From contig JANYEA010000003.1 of the NCBI GenBank assembly GCA_025363385.1, forward strand, positions 1 through 64,000: DNA of 64,000 bases, in the 5' to 3' direction. Origin of the DNA: Bacteroidota bacterium. Its GTDB lineage: Bacteria > Bacteroidota > Bacteroidia > Chitinophagales > Chitinophagaceae. Under the pieces are notes generated by a model, which was not told the origin of the DNA, did no database searches, and saw only the letters and a program-made list of their open reading frames with translations. The translations under genes and the position numbers were made by a program. Shown in pieces: positions 7,853 through 16,909 of the stretch (position 1 is the first letter of the stretch; each line of letters starts with the position of its first letter).

Positions 7853-9328
7853 TTAGAGTTTTTTTAAATAATCGTCAGCATTTTTTAAATGAACTTTTTG
7901 TTTAGCCTCTTGCATTTTGTCGAAAGTACCAACTAACATACCCATTCTTGGGTTTTGCATAAAAAATATTCTGTGTGTATGTAAAAATCTCCAAAATAAC
8001 CCATCCCATATATTTTGCCATTCGCCCTTTTTATAATTACTCATTTTCATCAAATAATTACTTCCACTGATATAAGGCTTAGAAGACATTATTCCACCAT
8101 CTGCAAACTGACTCATTCCGTAAACATTTGGAACCATTACCCAATCGTAGGCATCTATAAATAATTCCATAAACCAGTTGTAAACTTCATTTGGATCAAA
8201 TTCGCATAGCAGCATAAAGTTGCCTAGTAACATTAGCCTTTCAATATGATGGCAATAACCTGTAGCCAGCACTTTTTTAATTGTTTGATCTATTGGTTCA
8301 ATTCCAGTAGTTCCTTCCCAGAAACTCTGTGGAATTTTTCTTGTAAAACCCCAATAATTCTTTGTTCTTTGCTCTCGGCCTTTTAATTCATATACCGATC
8401 GAATAAATTCTCGCCAACCGATGATTTGTCTAATAAATCCCTCTACTGAATTTAAAGGGATATCTTTTGTTTTTACATAATCAAAGACTCTTTTTAAGAT
8501 ATATTGAGGGGTGAGTAAACCTGTATTTAGCATTGGGGTAAGTAAGCTATGATGCAACACAATCTGAGTATCTACAATGGCGTCTTCATAGGAGCCAAAT
8601 TCTAAAAATCTATTGGATAAAAATAATTCTAACCATTCTTTGCTTTCATCAAAAGTTACTGGGTATAAATAATCTGAATTCAGTTCGCCATAATTCTCAG
8701 GAAAGTAAAGTTTGGTATATTTATTTGCTTCAGTATGATAAATATTCGACTGTTGGAAATGGGTAGTAGGTACTTTTTTATCTTTTGGATATTTCAAACG
8801 GTTCTCATCATCATAAGTCCATTTACCTCCAGCTGGCTTCCCCTCTGAATCTATTAATATTTTTCTGGATAGGCGTTGGTGTTTATAAAAGTCTGTTTGA
8901 AACATCCTTTTTTTACCCATAAAGTACGATGAAATCTCCTGTGAAGTATTTAGAAATTGGGGATTGTTGTGTTTTACAAAAGTTTGTTGATTTTTTTTTA
9001 GGGTAATACTGATTCTTTTTTCTAGCCAATCATCGGTAGTATCAATATATTCTATATGATTTACTTCCATTTTTTTTAAATAAGGAATTAAGAGCCTGAT
9101 ATCTGATAACTCATTAAAAGAATCGATATAGTGAACGGTAACCTGTAACGATTGGAGAAACTGTTCATAATATTTCATACTTGCTCTATGAAAGGCAATT
9201 TTTTGCTTATGAAATTTTAGTTGACTGAAAAAAAGATGTTCTTCAATTAGATAAATCTTATTGCAGTTAGTTACAAGTATATTCTGTTCAAATAATTGAT
9301 GTGGGAAAACAATGCCAACTGAAATCAT
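7853..9328 (-). CDS. Cryptochrome/photolyase-related protein (FeS-BCP family) lacking Fe-S cysteines
   Basis: The 491-aa protein belongs to the deoxyribodipyrimidine photolyase-related family (PF04244 plus FAD domain), which includes the (6-4) photolyase PhrB. The N-terminal domain ([14 protein letters not shown]) is the antenna-binding Rossmann part and the FAD domain carries IIGWREFIR and [14 protein letters not shown]. The catalytic His pair is kept (GYCHHIERL, His360-His361). The four cysteines that hold the [4Fe-4S] cluster in PhrB are not: the region after [16 protein letters not shown] reads [11 protein letters not shown] where relatives have CxxC, and the upstream ligand position is Pro or Ile. 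The start codon overlaps the DUF2256 stop as ATGA. It is the last gene of the photolyase operon. DNA repair or blue-light sensing are both possible. Confidence 0.85.
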   Translation of the reverse strand: MISVGIVFPHQLFEQNILVTNCNKIYLIEEHLFFSQLKFHKQKIAFHRASMKYYEQFLQSLQVTVHYIDSFNELSDIRLLIPYLKKMEVNHIEYIDTTDDWLEKRISITLKKNQQTFVKHNNPQFLNTSQEISSYFMGKKRMFQTDFYKHQRLSRKILIDSEGKPAGGKWTYDDENRLKYPKDKKVPTTHFQQSNIYHTEANKYTKLYFPENYGELNSDYLYPVTFDESKEWLELFLSNRFLEFGSYEDAIVDTQIVLHHSLLTPMLNTGLLTPQYILKRVFDYVKTKDIPLNSVEGFIRQIIGWREFIRSVYELKGREQRTKNYWGFTRKIPQSFWEGTTGIEPIDQTIKKVLATGYCHHIERLMLLGNFMLLCEFDPNEVYNWFMELFIDAYDWVMVPNVYGMSQFADGGIMSSKPYISGSNYLMKMSNYKKGEWQNIWDGLFWRFLHTHRIFFMQNPRMGMLVGTFDKMQEAKQKVHLKNADDYLKKL

Positions 9329-9471
9329 CTCTTTGTTTTATTCATTTTACATTTATCGCTGCAATACTTTACTTCTTCCCAGACTTTCTCCCATTTCTTA
9401 CGCCAGGAGAAGGGGCGATTACATACAATGCAAATCTTTTGTGGTAAATATGCTTTCTTACTACTTTTCAA
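9325..9471 (-). CDS. DUF2256 small zinc-finger-like protein in the photolyase operon
   Basis: This 48-aa frame fills most of the gap between the flavin reductase and the photolyase relative. The protein contains [19 protein letters not shown], then [15 protein letters not shown], matching DUF2256: CxxC (Cys14, Cys17), a basic/aromatic middle, and CxxxC (Cys37, Cys41), probably one zinc site. There is no ATG; a TTG at 9471 gives the expected length and N-terminus, and the frame is open back to the preceding stop, so ATT at 9495-9490 is a weaker alternative. The TGA overlaps the next ATG by 4 bases, a sign of translational coupling. DUF2256 genes are known to neighbour photolyase genes; their function is unknown. 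Confidence 0.85.
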   Translation of the reverse strand: MKSSKKAYLPQKICIVCNRPFSWRKKWEKVWEEVKYCSDKCKMNKTKR

Positions 9472-9495
9472 ATCTTTAAAATTAAACGGAATTAT

Positions 9496-10110
9496 TTATA
9501 AAAGGGGTTTGGCATAAGGTAATCGCCCCATAGATTTTGCAACGAAGTAGGCATCTAGTCCTTGGCTAATCAAAACTTCTGCATCTGCTAGTGCTATATA
9601 TCCGTCTGTACCAACTAAAGATTCATTTATTTCAACTTGTTTGATACTGCCAATGATAAGTACAGTTCCATTTAAGTTTATAGGAATACTTTGTTCATAT
9701 TGCATAGCAATTTTCACCACTGCTTCTGCTACAAAAGGCGCAGTGCTGGAATTATCAAAAAACTCTTGAAATCCTACTTTTTCAAATTCGGAAATACCTT
9801 TTTCATATCTGGCTGAAGTTTGATGTGCTTTTATATAATGTGTCCCTGGAATATAGTTAAGTGTATATTCCTTTGTATCAAGAATGTTTTGTAAGGTATC
9901 TCTTTGAACTGTATCAGGCCTACTCATTAAACCAAACAAAGCCGGATTAGCACCAAGGTGTATCAATGAATTGAAGATGGCTAAATTAGACTTTCTGTCG
10001 ATAGATTTTGTACCCACTAATACAGCTTGGCGGAATCCCGCTAATGAATTTACAAAGGCAGTTCTATAACGTTGTTCAAATTCTGAAAGTTCTTTTTTAC
10101 TAACTATCAC
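9496..10110 (-). CDS. Flavin reductase-like (FMN-binding split barrel) protein
   Basis: The 204-aa protein matches the flavin reductase-like family: the flavin-binding stretch is NLAIFNSLIHLGANPALFGL, followed by YTLNYIPGTHYIKAHQTSAR. Members bind FMN or FAD and reduce flavins with NAD(P)H. The frame starts with GTG at 10110 (next Met is at residue ~62, inside the fold), 10 bp after the photolyase-like gene, so the GTG is well supported. In this operon it could supply reduced FAD to the two photolyase-fold proteins, which need FADH- for repair; that is inference from context. Related genes often neighbour photolyases in marine and freshwater Bacteroidota. Confidence 0.82.
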   Translation of the reverse strand: MIVSKKELSEFEQRYRTAFVNSLAGFRQAVLVGTKSIDRKSNLAIFNSLIHLGANPALFGLMSRPDTVQRDTLQNILDTKEYTLNYIPGTHYIKAHQTSARYEKGISEFEKVGFQEFFDNSSTAPFVAEAVVKIAMQYEQSIPINLNGTVLIIGSIKQVEINESLVGTDGYIALADAEVLISQGLDAYFVAKSMGRLPYAKPLL

Positions 10111-10120
10111 GCTATTTTAT

Positions 10121-11215
10121 TTATTTGAGTAATTTTTTTTCAACTTTTTTCCAATAAGCAAAAAAGGAGGGATAATATCCAGTAACTTGTTCTGAGATCC
10201 AATCTCTATTTTCGATTGTGCCGTAATAATCAATATTCAGAGGATGCTCTTTGTAACATATATTTTTTAAATTATAGTGTTTAACTAATGAATCAAATGA
10301 GCCAGTATAAAGTTGTATCCCATAAATATTTTTACTTAATTTCAAAATGAAATCAATACTTATTTTACTCACAGGATATTTTGCAAATAAAGCAGGATCT
10401 AATAATAAAATTCGATTCCCAATTTTATCTTTATGCCATAAAGGATCAAGATTATAATAATTATAGATCCAAGTGGGTAGTTCGGAATTGATTTGTAAGT
10501 CTGATGTTGCGGGTAGTTCCAATGCAGGAGAAAAATTTTCAGTCTCTTTTAGTTGATCGGGTATTTCTATTTTTTCAATTATTTCATAAGGTAAATCCAA
10601 AAAAGTATTCTCCTGGTTGCTTTTTGTGTATTTATTGATATTCTCCTGATTGGCATAATATTTCTTTTGACTATTAGCACCAGCTACCCATTGCCAGCTG
10701 CAAGCATTACTAGCCCAATCGCCATCTAATAAATGGTAATACATCCATTTAGCTGGTTGATGCCAATAAGATTGCGCGATATTACATACCATCATGGCAG
10801 TATACATTCTGCAATGATTGTGCATATATCCAGTTTTGTATAATTTTGCAATCGCATTATCAACTCCTTTTATTCCTGTAGCCCCTTTTACAATGTTTGA
10901 AGGAATTGAATAATTGGAAACTGGGTATTGTATATTTTTAAGATCAGTATTTACATCTTTTGCTTGTGCGACTCTCTGAAAATAATCGCGCCAGCATAAT
11001 TCTTTTACAAAAGGCTCGATCTCTTTGATTGAATATCTTTTTTTTAGAACACTATTTAATATTTCTTTAGTACTGATTACCCCTCTTGAGATATAAGGCG
11101 ACAAATATGTAACCGCTCCATCAGCATTATTGCGTGTTTTTGCATAATTAATCGGATCAATCTGATCTATTTTTTCTAAAATTCTGTTGTAATCAGTTTC
11201 AAAGATGTGTTCCAT
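10121..11215 (-). CDS. FAD-domain photolyase/cryptochrome-like protein with rearranged C-terminal domain
   Basis: This 364-aa protein begins directly with the helical FAD-binding domain of photolyases, without the usual N-terminal antenna domain. Recognisable motifs are TYLSPYISRGVIS, ELCWRDYFQR, MHNHCRMYTAMMV and DGDWASNACSWQWVAGANS, the last being the FAD/DNA-lesion pocket. After residue ~255 comes an alpha/beta segment (NRILLLDPALFAKYP, YTGSFDSL, YKEHP, RDWISEQVTGYYPSFFAYWK) that resembles an antenna-type Rossmann domain placed after, not before, the FAD domain. The gene lies 7 bp after the DUF2071 gene and 10 bp before the flavin reductase. Light-driven CPD repair is plausible but not shown. 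Confidence 0.8.
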   Translation of the reverse strand: MEHIFETDYNRILEKIDQIDPINYAKTRNNADGAVTYLSPYISRGVISTKEILNSVLKKRYSIKEIEPFVKELCWRDYFQRVAQAKDVNTDLKNIQYPVSNYSIPSNIVKGATGIKGVDNAIAKLYKTGYMHNHCRMYTAMMVCNIAQSYWHQPAKWMYYHLLDGDWASNACSWQWVAGANSQKKYYANQENINKYTKSNQENTFLDLPYEIIEKIEIPDQLKETENFSPALELPATSDLQINSELPTWIYNYYNLDPLWHKDKIGNRILLLDPALFAKYPVSKISIDFILKLSKNIYGIQLYTGSFDSLVKHYNLKNICYKEHPLNIDYYGTIENRDWISEQVTGYYPSFFAYWKKVEKKLLK

Positions 11216-11222
11216 GGCTCAG

Positions 11223-11939
11223 TTATATTTTTCTACGTTTCCAATCAATAGAAACAGCAGAGCCTTCCGCAAAAATAACGGATTCGGGTACCTGATGATT
11301 TAGAAAAGAAAAATTTCTGCCATACATAGCTGAAAAGTCGCAATCAATAGAATAATTTACTACCCGATTAACACACCATCTGGGATGGTTTACTTTATAT
11401 TCCTCTGTTATTTTACTATTCACTTTTGTATAACCATAGTAGTGTTCAAAAATAAATTCCTCTACACTGCCTTCAATCATTGGCAAACGTTCTTTAGCAG
11501 TATTTACAGAAAGTCGGTTCCATTTCTGATTGGTTTTCCATTCAAATTGAATCTGATTGATTGGGCCGGTAGTGTCTATTAGATTTTTAGTAGGTATTAC
11601 TGTATAGTGTTCCTTATATAATTTATTAGCCAGCCAAGCCACCGTTTTATAAGGAACTGTTTCGTTGATAAATACCACCCCCCTTTTAGTAGTATTGCCC
11701 TCCACTCTTTTTACATAAAAACGGAGATTGATCTCTTCGAAAGTTCCCAGAAATGGGATGGGAATCTGGAAAAGGCTGGTGTTTTTAAACATAAAACCCA
11801 CGAGACTAACGTAGGTTTTATGTTGGTAAATATCTAGTTCAACTCCTTTGGGAAGATAGGGTAACAAAATTTCGGGATCAACCGAATAGTTTGCCATGAT
11901 TAAATTTTCCCATCGGGCTGATAAAAAAGTATCTGTCAT
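11223..11939 (-). CDS. DUF2071 (YqjF-like) protein, first gene of the photolyase operon
   Basis: The 238-aa soluble protein matches DUF2071: an N-terminal ARWENLIMANYSVDPEILLP followed by LPKGVELD, then SLVGFMFKNTSLFQIPIPF and NLRFYVKR. The family adopts an acetoacetate-decarboxylase-like beta-cone fold; its function is unknown, although it is regularly found beside photolyase and DUF2256 genes. No signal peptide is present. A 34-bp gap separates it from the end of the GH3 gene upstream, and the next four genes follow with gaps of 7, 10, 24 and -4 bp, so this is likely the head of a single transcript. No light-responsive regulator (MerR/LitR) is visible nearby. Confidence 0.85.
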   Translation of the reverse strand: MTDTFLSARWENLIMANYSVDPEILLPYLPKGVELDIYQHKTYVSLVGFMFKNTSLFQIPIPFLGTFEEINLRFYVKRVEGNTTKRGVVFINETVPYKTVAWLANKLYKEHYTVIPTKNLIDTTGPINQIQFEWKTNQKWNRLSVNTAKERLPMIEGSVEEFIFEHYYGYTKVNSKITEEYKVNHPRWCVNRVVNYSIDCDFSAMYGRNFSFLNHQVPESVIFAEGSAVSIDWKRRKI

Positions 11940-11973
11940 TCATAATAAACAATCGATATTCGAATTAGTTCAA

Positions 11974-14133
11974 CTACTGAATTATAATGGAAACAATTTG
12001 ATCAATCTTAGCTGACGAACTGCCCACTAAGATTTTATAAGTACCCGGTTCTACAATCCAGCTTGCTGATTTGTTATCGAAATAAGCTAAATCTTTTACG
12101 GGTACAGTTAATTTCACTTCCATTTTTCCGCCTTTGTTCACCAATACTTTGGTAAATGCTTTCAACTCTTTAGCTGCACGTTCAACAGAGGAATTAGGTT
12201 TGCTCACATATAATTGAACGATCTCTTTTCCAGAGTAATTTCCAGTATTGCTGATGTTTAGCGTAGCTGTAATGATTTCCTTTGATTTATAGGTTGCTTT
12301 ATCTGTTTTTAAACCAGCATACACATAATTGGTATAAGACAAGCCATAGCCAAATGGATAAAGTGGAGTGATTTTCTTGGTATCAAACCAGCGGTATCCT
12401 ACTAATATGCCTTCTTTATAAGTTACTACTGAATCACCCGGGTAAGCATTCAATGCATGTGCAGGAGATTCTTTTAGATCAGCAGGAAATGTGAAAGGCA
12501 TTTTACCAGAAGGATTTACTTTACCAATCAACACATCTGCTAGTGCATTGCCATTTTCAGAACCGTTGTACCAGTTCCAAACAATAGTGCTGCTTTGTTC
12601 TTTGATCTTGTTGATGGCGTATGGAGCACCGCCTGTAACAACGATAATTGTATTCGGATTTGCTGCCAAAACTGCATCAATCAATGCATCTTGTCCAAAA
12701 GGCAAAGACAAATCTGATCGATCCCTGCTTTCGCTTTCATAATCTCGGTTACCACCAACAAATAATAAGGTAAGTTCAGAGGACTTAGCTAGGGCTGCTG
12801 CTTCTGCAATCAACGCTGGATCAGCTTTTGATATTTCAGTTTTATTAGACCCCCAAAAAGTTTTATAAATTCCCTTGTATCCTTGAGCAAATTTAATGGT
12901 AGTGTTTTTATCTAATTTGTTTTCTAATCCTTTTAAAGGAGTGATTTCATATTTCGCTTTTACACCAGCTCCAAAGCCACCTAAATGATTTGTATGTATT
13001 GCATTATCACCTATCACAGCAATAGATTTAATTTTTGCAGTGTTAAGAGGTAACATATGTTTTTCATTTTTTAAGAGCACCACGGATTCTGAAGCAATCT
13101 CGTATGCGGTTTTGCTATGAGCAGCTGTATTGATACTGCCTGTTGGTGAATTCTCACTTAAGGTTGTATGATACATGACCCATAAAATACGGCCCACTTT
13201 TTCATCAATTGTTGCTGTACTAACTTTTCCTTCTTTCACCGCTTTCAGCAATGGATCTGCAAAATAATAGGTGTTATAGGGAGGTCTAGAGCCCATTTCC
13301 AGGTCTAGTCCATTGTTAGCAGCAGTAACCGTGCTATGAGTTCCACCCCAATCGCTGATTACGATTCCTTTAAAGCCCCATTGGCCTTTTAAAATAGTTT
13401 TGAGTAAGTATTCGTTTTCTGAGCAATAAACGCCTCTCAATTTATTGTAAGCAGACATAATGGTCCAGGCATTGCCTTCCATAATCGTTGCTTTAAAAGC
13501 AGGCAGATAAATTTCTTGCATAGCACGTTCGTCAATTTCAACACTCACTCTATCTCTTTCAATTTCTTGGTTATTTAAAGCATAATGTTTTACACATGCT
13601 GCTATATGCTGACTTTGAATCCCTTTCACTGATTGTACGGCCATTTTAGCATTTAAAAATGGGTCTTCGGAGAGGTATTCATAGGTTCTTCCATTGAGTG
13701 GTGTACGGGCAATATTAAAAGCAGGTGCCAGCATAATATATTTTTTTCGGGCCCTTGCCTCTTCTCCCATATCATGTCCGTAATTATAGGATAGTGCAGG
13801 GTTCCAAGTGGCAGCTAGTGCAGAGCCATTTGGGAAAAAAGTAGCAGAGTCTGTTTTTAAGTTAGCAGAGCCCCAGCCTTCTAATACATCTTCACGTACG
13901 CCGAGTGGGCCATCATCCGTCATGAGTCCCGGAATATTTAAACGCGGTACTCCCGCTGTTCCAAAGATCCCATTTGCATGAAGCAGGGCAATCTTTTCTT
14001 CAAGGGTTAATTGTTTCACAATAGCAGTAATTTTTTGCTTTGTAGCTTGATCGTTTTTACTCTGTGCAATCACAAAACAAGTAGGGATCAAAAGGAGGAG
14101 GGATACCAAAATTGGCAATACTTTGCGTTTCAT
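11974..14133 (-). CDS. Exported beta-glucosidase, glycoside hydrolase family 3
   Basis: The 719-aa enzyme starts at the ATG at 14133 (MKRKVLPILVSLLLLIPTCF), with a cleavable signal peptide ending near VIAQS. The order is the GH3 TIM-barrel domain (LTEEKIALLHANG, MTDDGPLGVR, VKHYALNNQE), the nucleophile in GIVISDWGG, the alpha/beta sandwich (VVLLKNEKHMLPLN, VAVIGDNA, VGGNRDYESE) and a C-terminal fibronectin III-like domain (SNTGNYSGKEIVQLYV). It hydrolyses beta-linked glucosides or xylosides in the periplasm or at the surface. No SusC/SusD pair or other carbohydrate enzyme adjoins it, so it is not part of a classic PUL. A strong hairpin sits upstream at 14230. Confidence 0.9.
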   Translation of the reverse strand: MKRKVLPILVSLLLLIPTCFVIAQSKNDQATKQKITAIVKQLTLEEKIALLHANGIFGTAGVPRLNIPGLMTDDGPLGVREDVLEGWGSANLKTDSATFFPNGSALAATWNPALSYNYGHDMGEEARARKKYIMLAPAFNIARTPLNGRTYEYLSEDPFLNAKMAVQSVKGIQSQHIAACVKHYALNNQEIERDRVSVEIDERAMQEIYLPAFKATIMEGNAWTIMSAYNKLRGVYCSENEYLLKTILKGQWGFKGIVISDWGGTHSTVTAANNGLDLEMGSRPPYNTYYFADPLLKAVKEGKVSTATIDEKVGRILWVMYHTTLSENSPTGSINTAAHSKTAYEIASESVVLLKNEKHMLPLNTAKIKSIAVIGDNAIHTNHLGGFGAGVKAKYEITPLKGLENKLDKNTTIKFAQGYKGIYKTFWGSNKTEISKADPALIAEAAALAKSSELTLLFVGGNRDYESESRDRSDLSLPFGQDALIDAVLAANPNTIIVVTGGAPYAINKIKEQSSTIVWNWYNGSENGNALADVLIGKVNPSGKMPFTFPADLKESPAHALNAYPGDSVVTYKEGILVGYRWFDTKKITPLYPFGYGLSYTNYVYAGLKTDKATYKSKEIITATLNISNTGNYSGKEIVQLYVSKPNSSVERAAKELKAFTKVLVNKGGKMEVKLTVPVKDLAYFDNKSASWIVEPGTYKILVGSSSAKIDQIVSIIIQ

Positions 14134-14229
14134 AAATGGCAATATTTGTTAGTTGATTGTTTCTAAATATAACTAATCATAAAGTTACACATTTTCAGGC
14201 GCTTTTAATCTCTAAATCAAGGCAATAAA

Positions 14230-14261
14230 AAAACAGCTAAAACACATGTTTTAGCTGTTTT
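14230..14261 (-). terminator. Intrinsic terminator after the duplicated-domain lipoprotein gene
   Basis: A perfect 14-bp stem (AAAACAGCTAAAAC with its complement) closes a 4-nt ACAT loop, and on the minus strand it is followed by a T-run (TTTTTTTATTG). It lies 19 bp beyond the stop of the gene ending at 14281 and insulates it from the GH3 gene. Confidence 0.85.
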
Positions 14262-14280
14262 AAAATAGATAGTAGGGTTC

Positions 14281-15009
14281 TTAATTTGAAGAATCCTTAT
14301 AAAAAGTCATGGTTGGTTTTCCAACTACACCGGCATCCATCATTATTTTTTTGAAAGCAGGATCTGCTAGTCTTGCTTTTACTTTGGACAGATCGGTTAT
14401 TTCAAAAACAATATGTACCAAAGTTGAATCATCTATGCCTCTTCCAAGAGCCACATCGTTCATTCCATTTGCTGTTCTAGTTGCTGACCCTTCAGCATCA
14501 AATACTTTTAACCAGGCATCAAAATTTTTCACTTTGTGCACAATTTCTAAACGGGTATCAAGTGCTTTTTGATTCTCTGGATTGAATCTTACAATTTTCC
14601 AATACTTCAATTCAGGTTTTGAAATAACACCTCCTTTATCCATGGCTGCTTTCAATCCTGGATCTGAAGGGAACGCCTTAGCTTTCGCTAAATCAGAAGC
14701 CGCCAAAACGATTTTAACATTATTCGATTTTCCTGCATCTTGTTCCACAGCAACAAAAGATAAACCACTTGCTTTACGCCTAGCAGAATCTCCATCAAAT
14801 GCTTCACGCCAAACTTTGTAGTCTTTCACAGTGTGATAAATAGTTACTACATCCATTGGAAGGGTGGGCCCTGCAGGTGCAGCTACCACTTTTGCTGAAC
14901 TGTCTGCAGAAACTTTAACCTCCTCTTTTTTATCAGTGGGGTTATTGTTACAGGCAAACAGGATACCAGCAATGCTGATTGCTAGTATTGACTTTAAGAT
15001 GTGTTTCAT
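14281..15009 (-). CDS. Lipoprotein with two tandem ferredoxin-like (ABM-type) domains
   Basis: The 242-aa protein has a lipoprotein signal (ISIAGILFACNNNPTDKKEE, lipobox LFAC). Two related halves follow: residues ~50-145 (VVTIYHTVKDYKVWREAFDG, then ASDLAKAKAFPSDPGLKAAM and GGVISKPELKYWKI) and ~150-240 (LEIVHKVKNFDAWLKVFDAE, ITDLSKVKARLADPAFKKIM and AGVVGKPTMTFYK). The shared pattern of strand, KVWREAFD/DAWLKVFD helix and final KP strand resembles dimeric alpha-beta barrel (ABM-like) domains fused so that one chain makes a pseudodimer. No catalytic residue is obvious. It is the last gene of the minus-strand run before the 14230 terminator. Function unknown. Confidence 0.75.
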   Translation of the reverse strand: MKHILKSILAISIAGILFACNNNPTDKKEEVKVSADSSAKVVAAPAGPTLPMDVVTIYHTVKDYKVWREAFDGDSARRKASGLSFVAVEQDAGKSNNVKIVLAASDLAKAKAFPSDPGLKAAMDKGGVISKPELKYWKIVRFNPENQKALDTRLEIVHKVKNFDAWLKVFDAEGSATRTANGMNDVALGRGIDDSTLVHIVFEITDLSKVKARLADPAFKKIMMDAGVVGKPTMTFYKDSSN

Positions 15010-15047
15010 TGTTTTTGATTTTTAATTATGGGGATTATTATTTTTTA

Positions 15048-16352
15048 TTAATTATTTACATAAATATTTCCATCTTTCATTACAAAATGTATTTTCAAAA
15101 TAGCATTAATATTATTTTCGAGGTCATTATCTACAGCAATGATATCAGCTAAGTAACCATGTTTAATGATTCCAATATTATTACTCCAATTTAATTGACG
15201 AGCTCCATTGATGGTAGCAGCTTTCAATATCTCAGGAATCGTCATTCCGGATTCAAAATAACTTACCAATGTTCTTTTTGAGGCTTCAGCAAAAGGCATT
15301 TTTAAGTTCAAATTATCATCTGAACCGGCTGCTATGGTAACGCCATTTTTTATGGCACTTTGTATACTTTTTCTTTTGATTTCCTGTGAAAACTTTACTA
15401 TGCCTTCCCATCGATCGGGATAAGCCAACTGGAAATATTTTTTGCTCGTAAAATCATCCATATGCGTGGCAACAAAAATCACTCCTTTTTTTGCCATTAA
15501 TTGAAAGGTTGAATCTTGAATTTGATCTCCATGTTCAATTCCGTCAACACCACTTATTACTGCATTATAGGCGGCCTGATTGTTTGTTGAATGTGCAGTA
15601 ACCTTTATGCCATATCGATGCGCCTCATTTACAATTGCTTTCATTTCTTCTATAGATAATGAAGTGATGTTTATTGTATTATTAGAATAGATTTTGATAA
15701 TATCGGCACCTTGTGTGATAACTTCACGAACTGCTTGTGTTGCATCTTCTGGACTTACAACAATTCTATATTCTTCGTTTAGGATTGCTCTGTGTTTATA
15801 AATTATTTTTGGGATTGTGCCACCTTCTGCGGCAAGGGCCATCCCGGCACATCGCATTCTAGGTCCAATAACCAAACCTTCATTAATTGAATTTCTTAAG
15901 GCGATATCCGCAAATTGGCCAGCATTTCCAAGATCTTGAACTGAAGTTATACCAGCCTCTAAATAGGCTTTAGCTTTGACAGAACCATAAATTGCTCTAT
16001 AAGCATCACCAACCATTGTGAGCGTTTTCATCATATCTAATCCTTCATACTTATTCTCAGGTAAAATAGTTTCATTATTTAACAAATGCGTATGAGCGTC
16101 AATCAAACCTGGTAGTATAGTATATTTTGATAGATCGATCAGTTTGCATTCACTCTTTTCTTTATTTGTAACTTCTGAATAAAATTTTACACTTTCTATT
16201 TTGTTATTAGATATGATGATCCCAATTTCTGATTGGAAAATACCTATTTCGCTATTAAAAAATTTACCTGCTTTTATTAGTGTTTTAATTCCTTCCTGAG
16301 CAAAAAGAAAGCTGGGCAACAGAAATAAAGACAAAATAAAATTCCTTTTCAT
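15048..16352 (-). CDS. Exported metal-dependent amidohydrolase (imidazolonepropionase-like)
   Basis: The 434-aa protein has a signal peptide (MKRNFILSLFLLPSFLFAQ) and the amidohydrolase TIM barrel. The first metal motif is LIDAHTHLLNN, the bridging Lys is in GADIIKIYSNN, metal His residues follow in VTAHSTNN and GIEHGDQ, and the catalytic Asp is in AAGSDDN. The C-terminal strand (GYLADIIAVDNDLENNI) returns to the beta-sandwich. Related enzymes are Xaa-Pro or Xaa-Arg dipeptidases, so a peptide or cyclic amide is a likely substrate. It follows the RidA lipoprotein by 32 bp, a useful pairing because RidA proteins deaminate reactive imines/enamines. Substrate unknown. Confidence 0.85.
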   Translation of the reverse strand: MKRNFILSLFLLPSFLFAQEGIKTLIKAGKFFNSEIGIFQSEIGIIISNNKIESVKFYSEVTNKEKSECKLIDLSKYTILPGLIDAHTHLLNNETILPENKYEGLDMMKTLTMVGDAYRAIYGSVKAKAYLEAGITSVQDLGNAGQFADIALRNSINEGLVIGPRMRCAGMALAAEGGTIPKIIYKHRAILNEEYRIVVSPEDATQAVREVITQGADIIKIYSNNTINITSLSIEEMKAIVNEAHRYGIKVTAHSTNNQAAYNAVISGVDGIEHGDQIQDSTFQLMAKKGVIFVATHMDDFTSKKYFQLAYPDRWEGIVKFSQEIKRKSIQSAIKNGVTIAAGSDDNLNLKMPFAEASKRTLVSYFESGMTIPEILKAATINGARQLNWSNNIGIIKHGYLADIIAVDNDLENNINAILKIHFVMKDGNIYVNN

Positions 16353-16384
16353 GCAGTAATATTAATATTCGTGATTGCAAATGT

Positions 16385-16888
16385 TTATTTGCGCGCTTCC
16401 ATATCAATTTCAATCAACTGTCCTTTAATTGCTAATCCTTTTACTTCCAACCAAGTTCCTGTTGGAAATTGTTTTTTATAAATAGAATTTCGGTAGCCTG
16501 ATACTTTGATGAAGTCTTGCATATTAGTAGTGTAAATATTTTCTGCATACACATCATCATAAGTATAGCCATAGTGTTTTAATATTTTTTCAAGATCGCT
16601 ATAACAATTCTTCATCTGCAGTTCCATATTCCCTGGTCCTATTATAATACCTGAATCGGTCATACTTACAGCCCCGGAAATTTTAAGTTCGTCGCCCATT
16701 TTTACAGCGTGTGAATAACCATAATCTTTTTCCAATTTTGGTCGAAGATTAAAATACTCCGGTTTGTTGGATGAGACTACTTTTACTTCAACTTCTGAAT
16801 TCGTTTTAGATTTATCTGCGTTACTGCAACTGCTAAGTATAGATAAACTAATAAAAAAATAAGAGATAAATAGGGGATACTTTTTCAT
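16385..16888 (-). CDS. RidA-family lipoprotein
   Basis: This 167-aa protein has a lipoprotein signal (ISLSILSSCSNADKS) followed by the RidA/YjgF fold: YGYSHAVKMGDELKISGAVS, then QMKNCYSDLEKILKHYGYTY, VYAENIYTTNM and EVKGLAIKGQLIEIDMEA. Cytosolic RidA hydrolyses 2-aminoacrylate with a conserved Arg that contacts the substrate carboxylate; here the equivalent segment (NIYTTNMQDF through the last strand) has no clear such Arg, so this may be a non-deaminase Rid subgroup. Being exported and lipid-anchored is unusual for the family. It lies 21 bp downstream of a histidine-rich multi-TM gene and upstream of an exported amidohydrolase. Confidence 0.8.
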   Translation of the reverse strand: MKKYPLFISYFFISLSILSSCSNADKSKTNSEVEVKVVSSNKPEYFNLRPKLEKDYGYSHAVKMGDELKISGAVSMTDSGIIIGPGNMELQMKNCYSDLEKILKHYGYTYDDVYAENIYTTNMQDFIKVSGYRNSIYKKQFPTGTWLEVKGLAIKGQLIEIDMEARK

Positions 16889-16909
16889 TGTATTTAATTT
16901 AATGATTAT

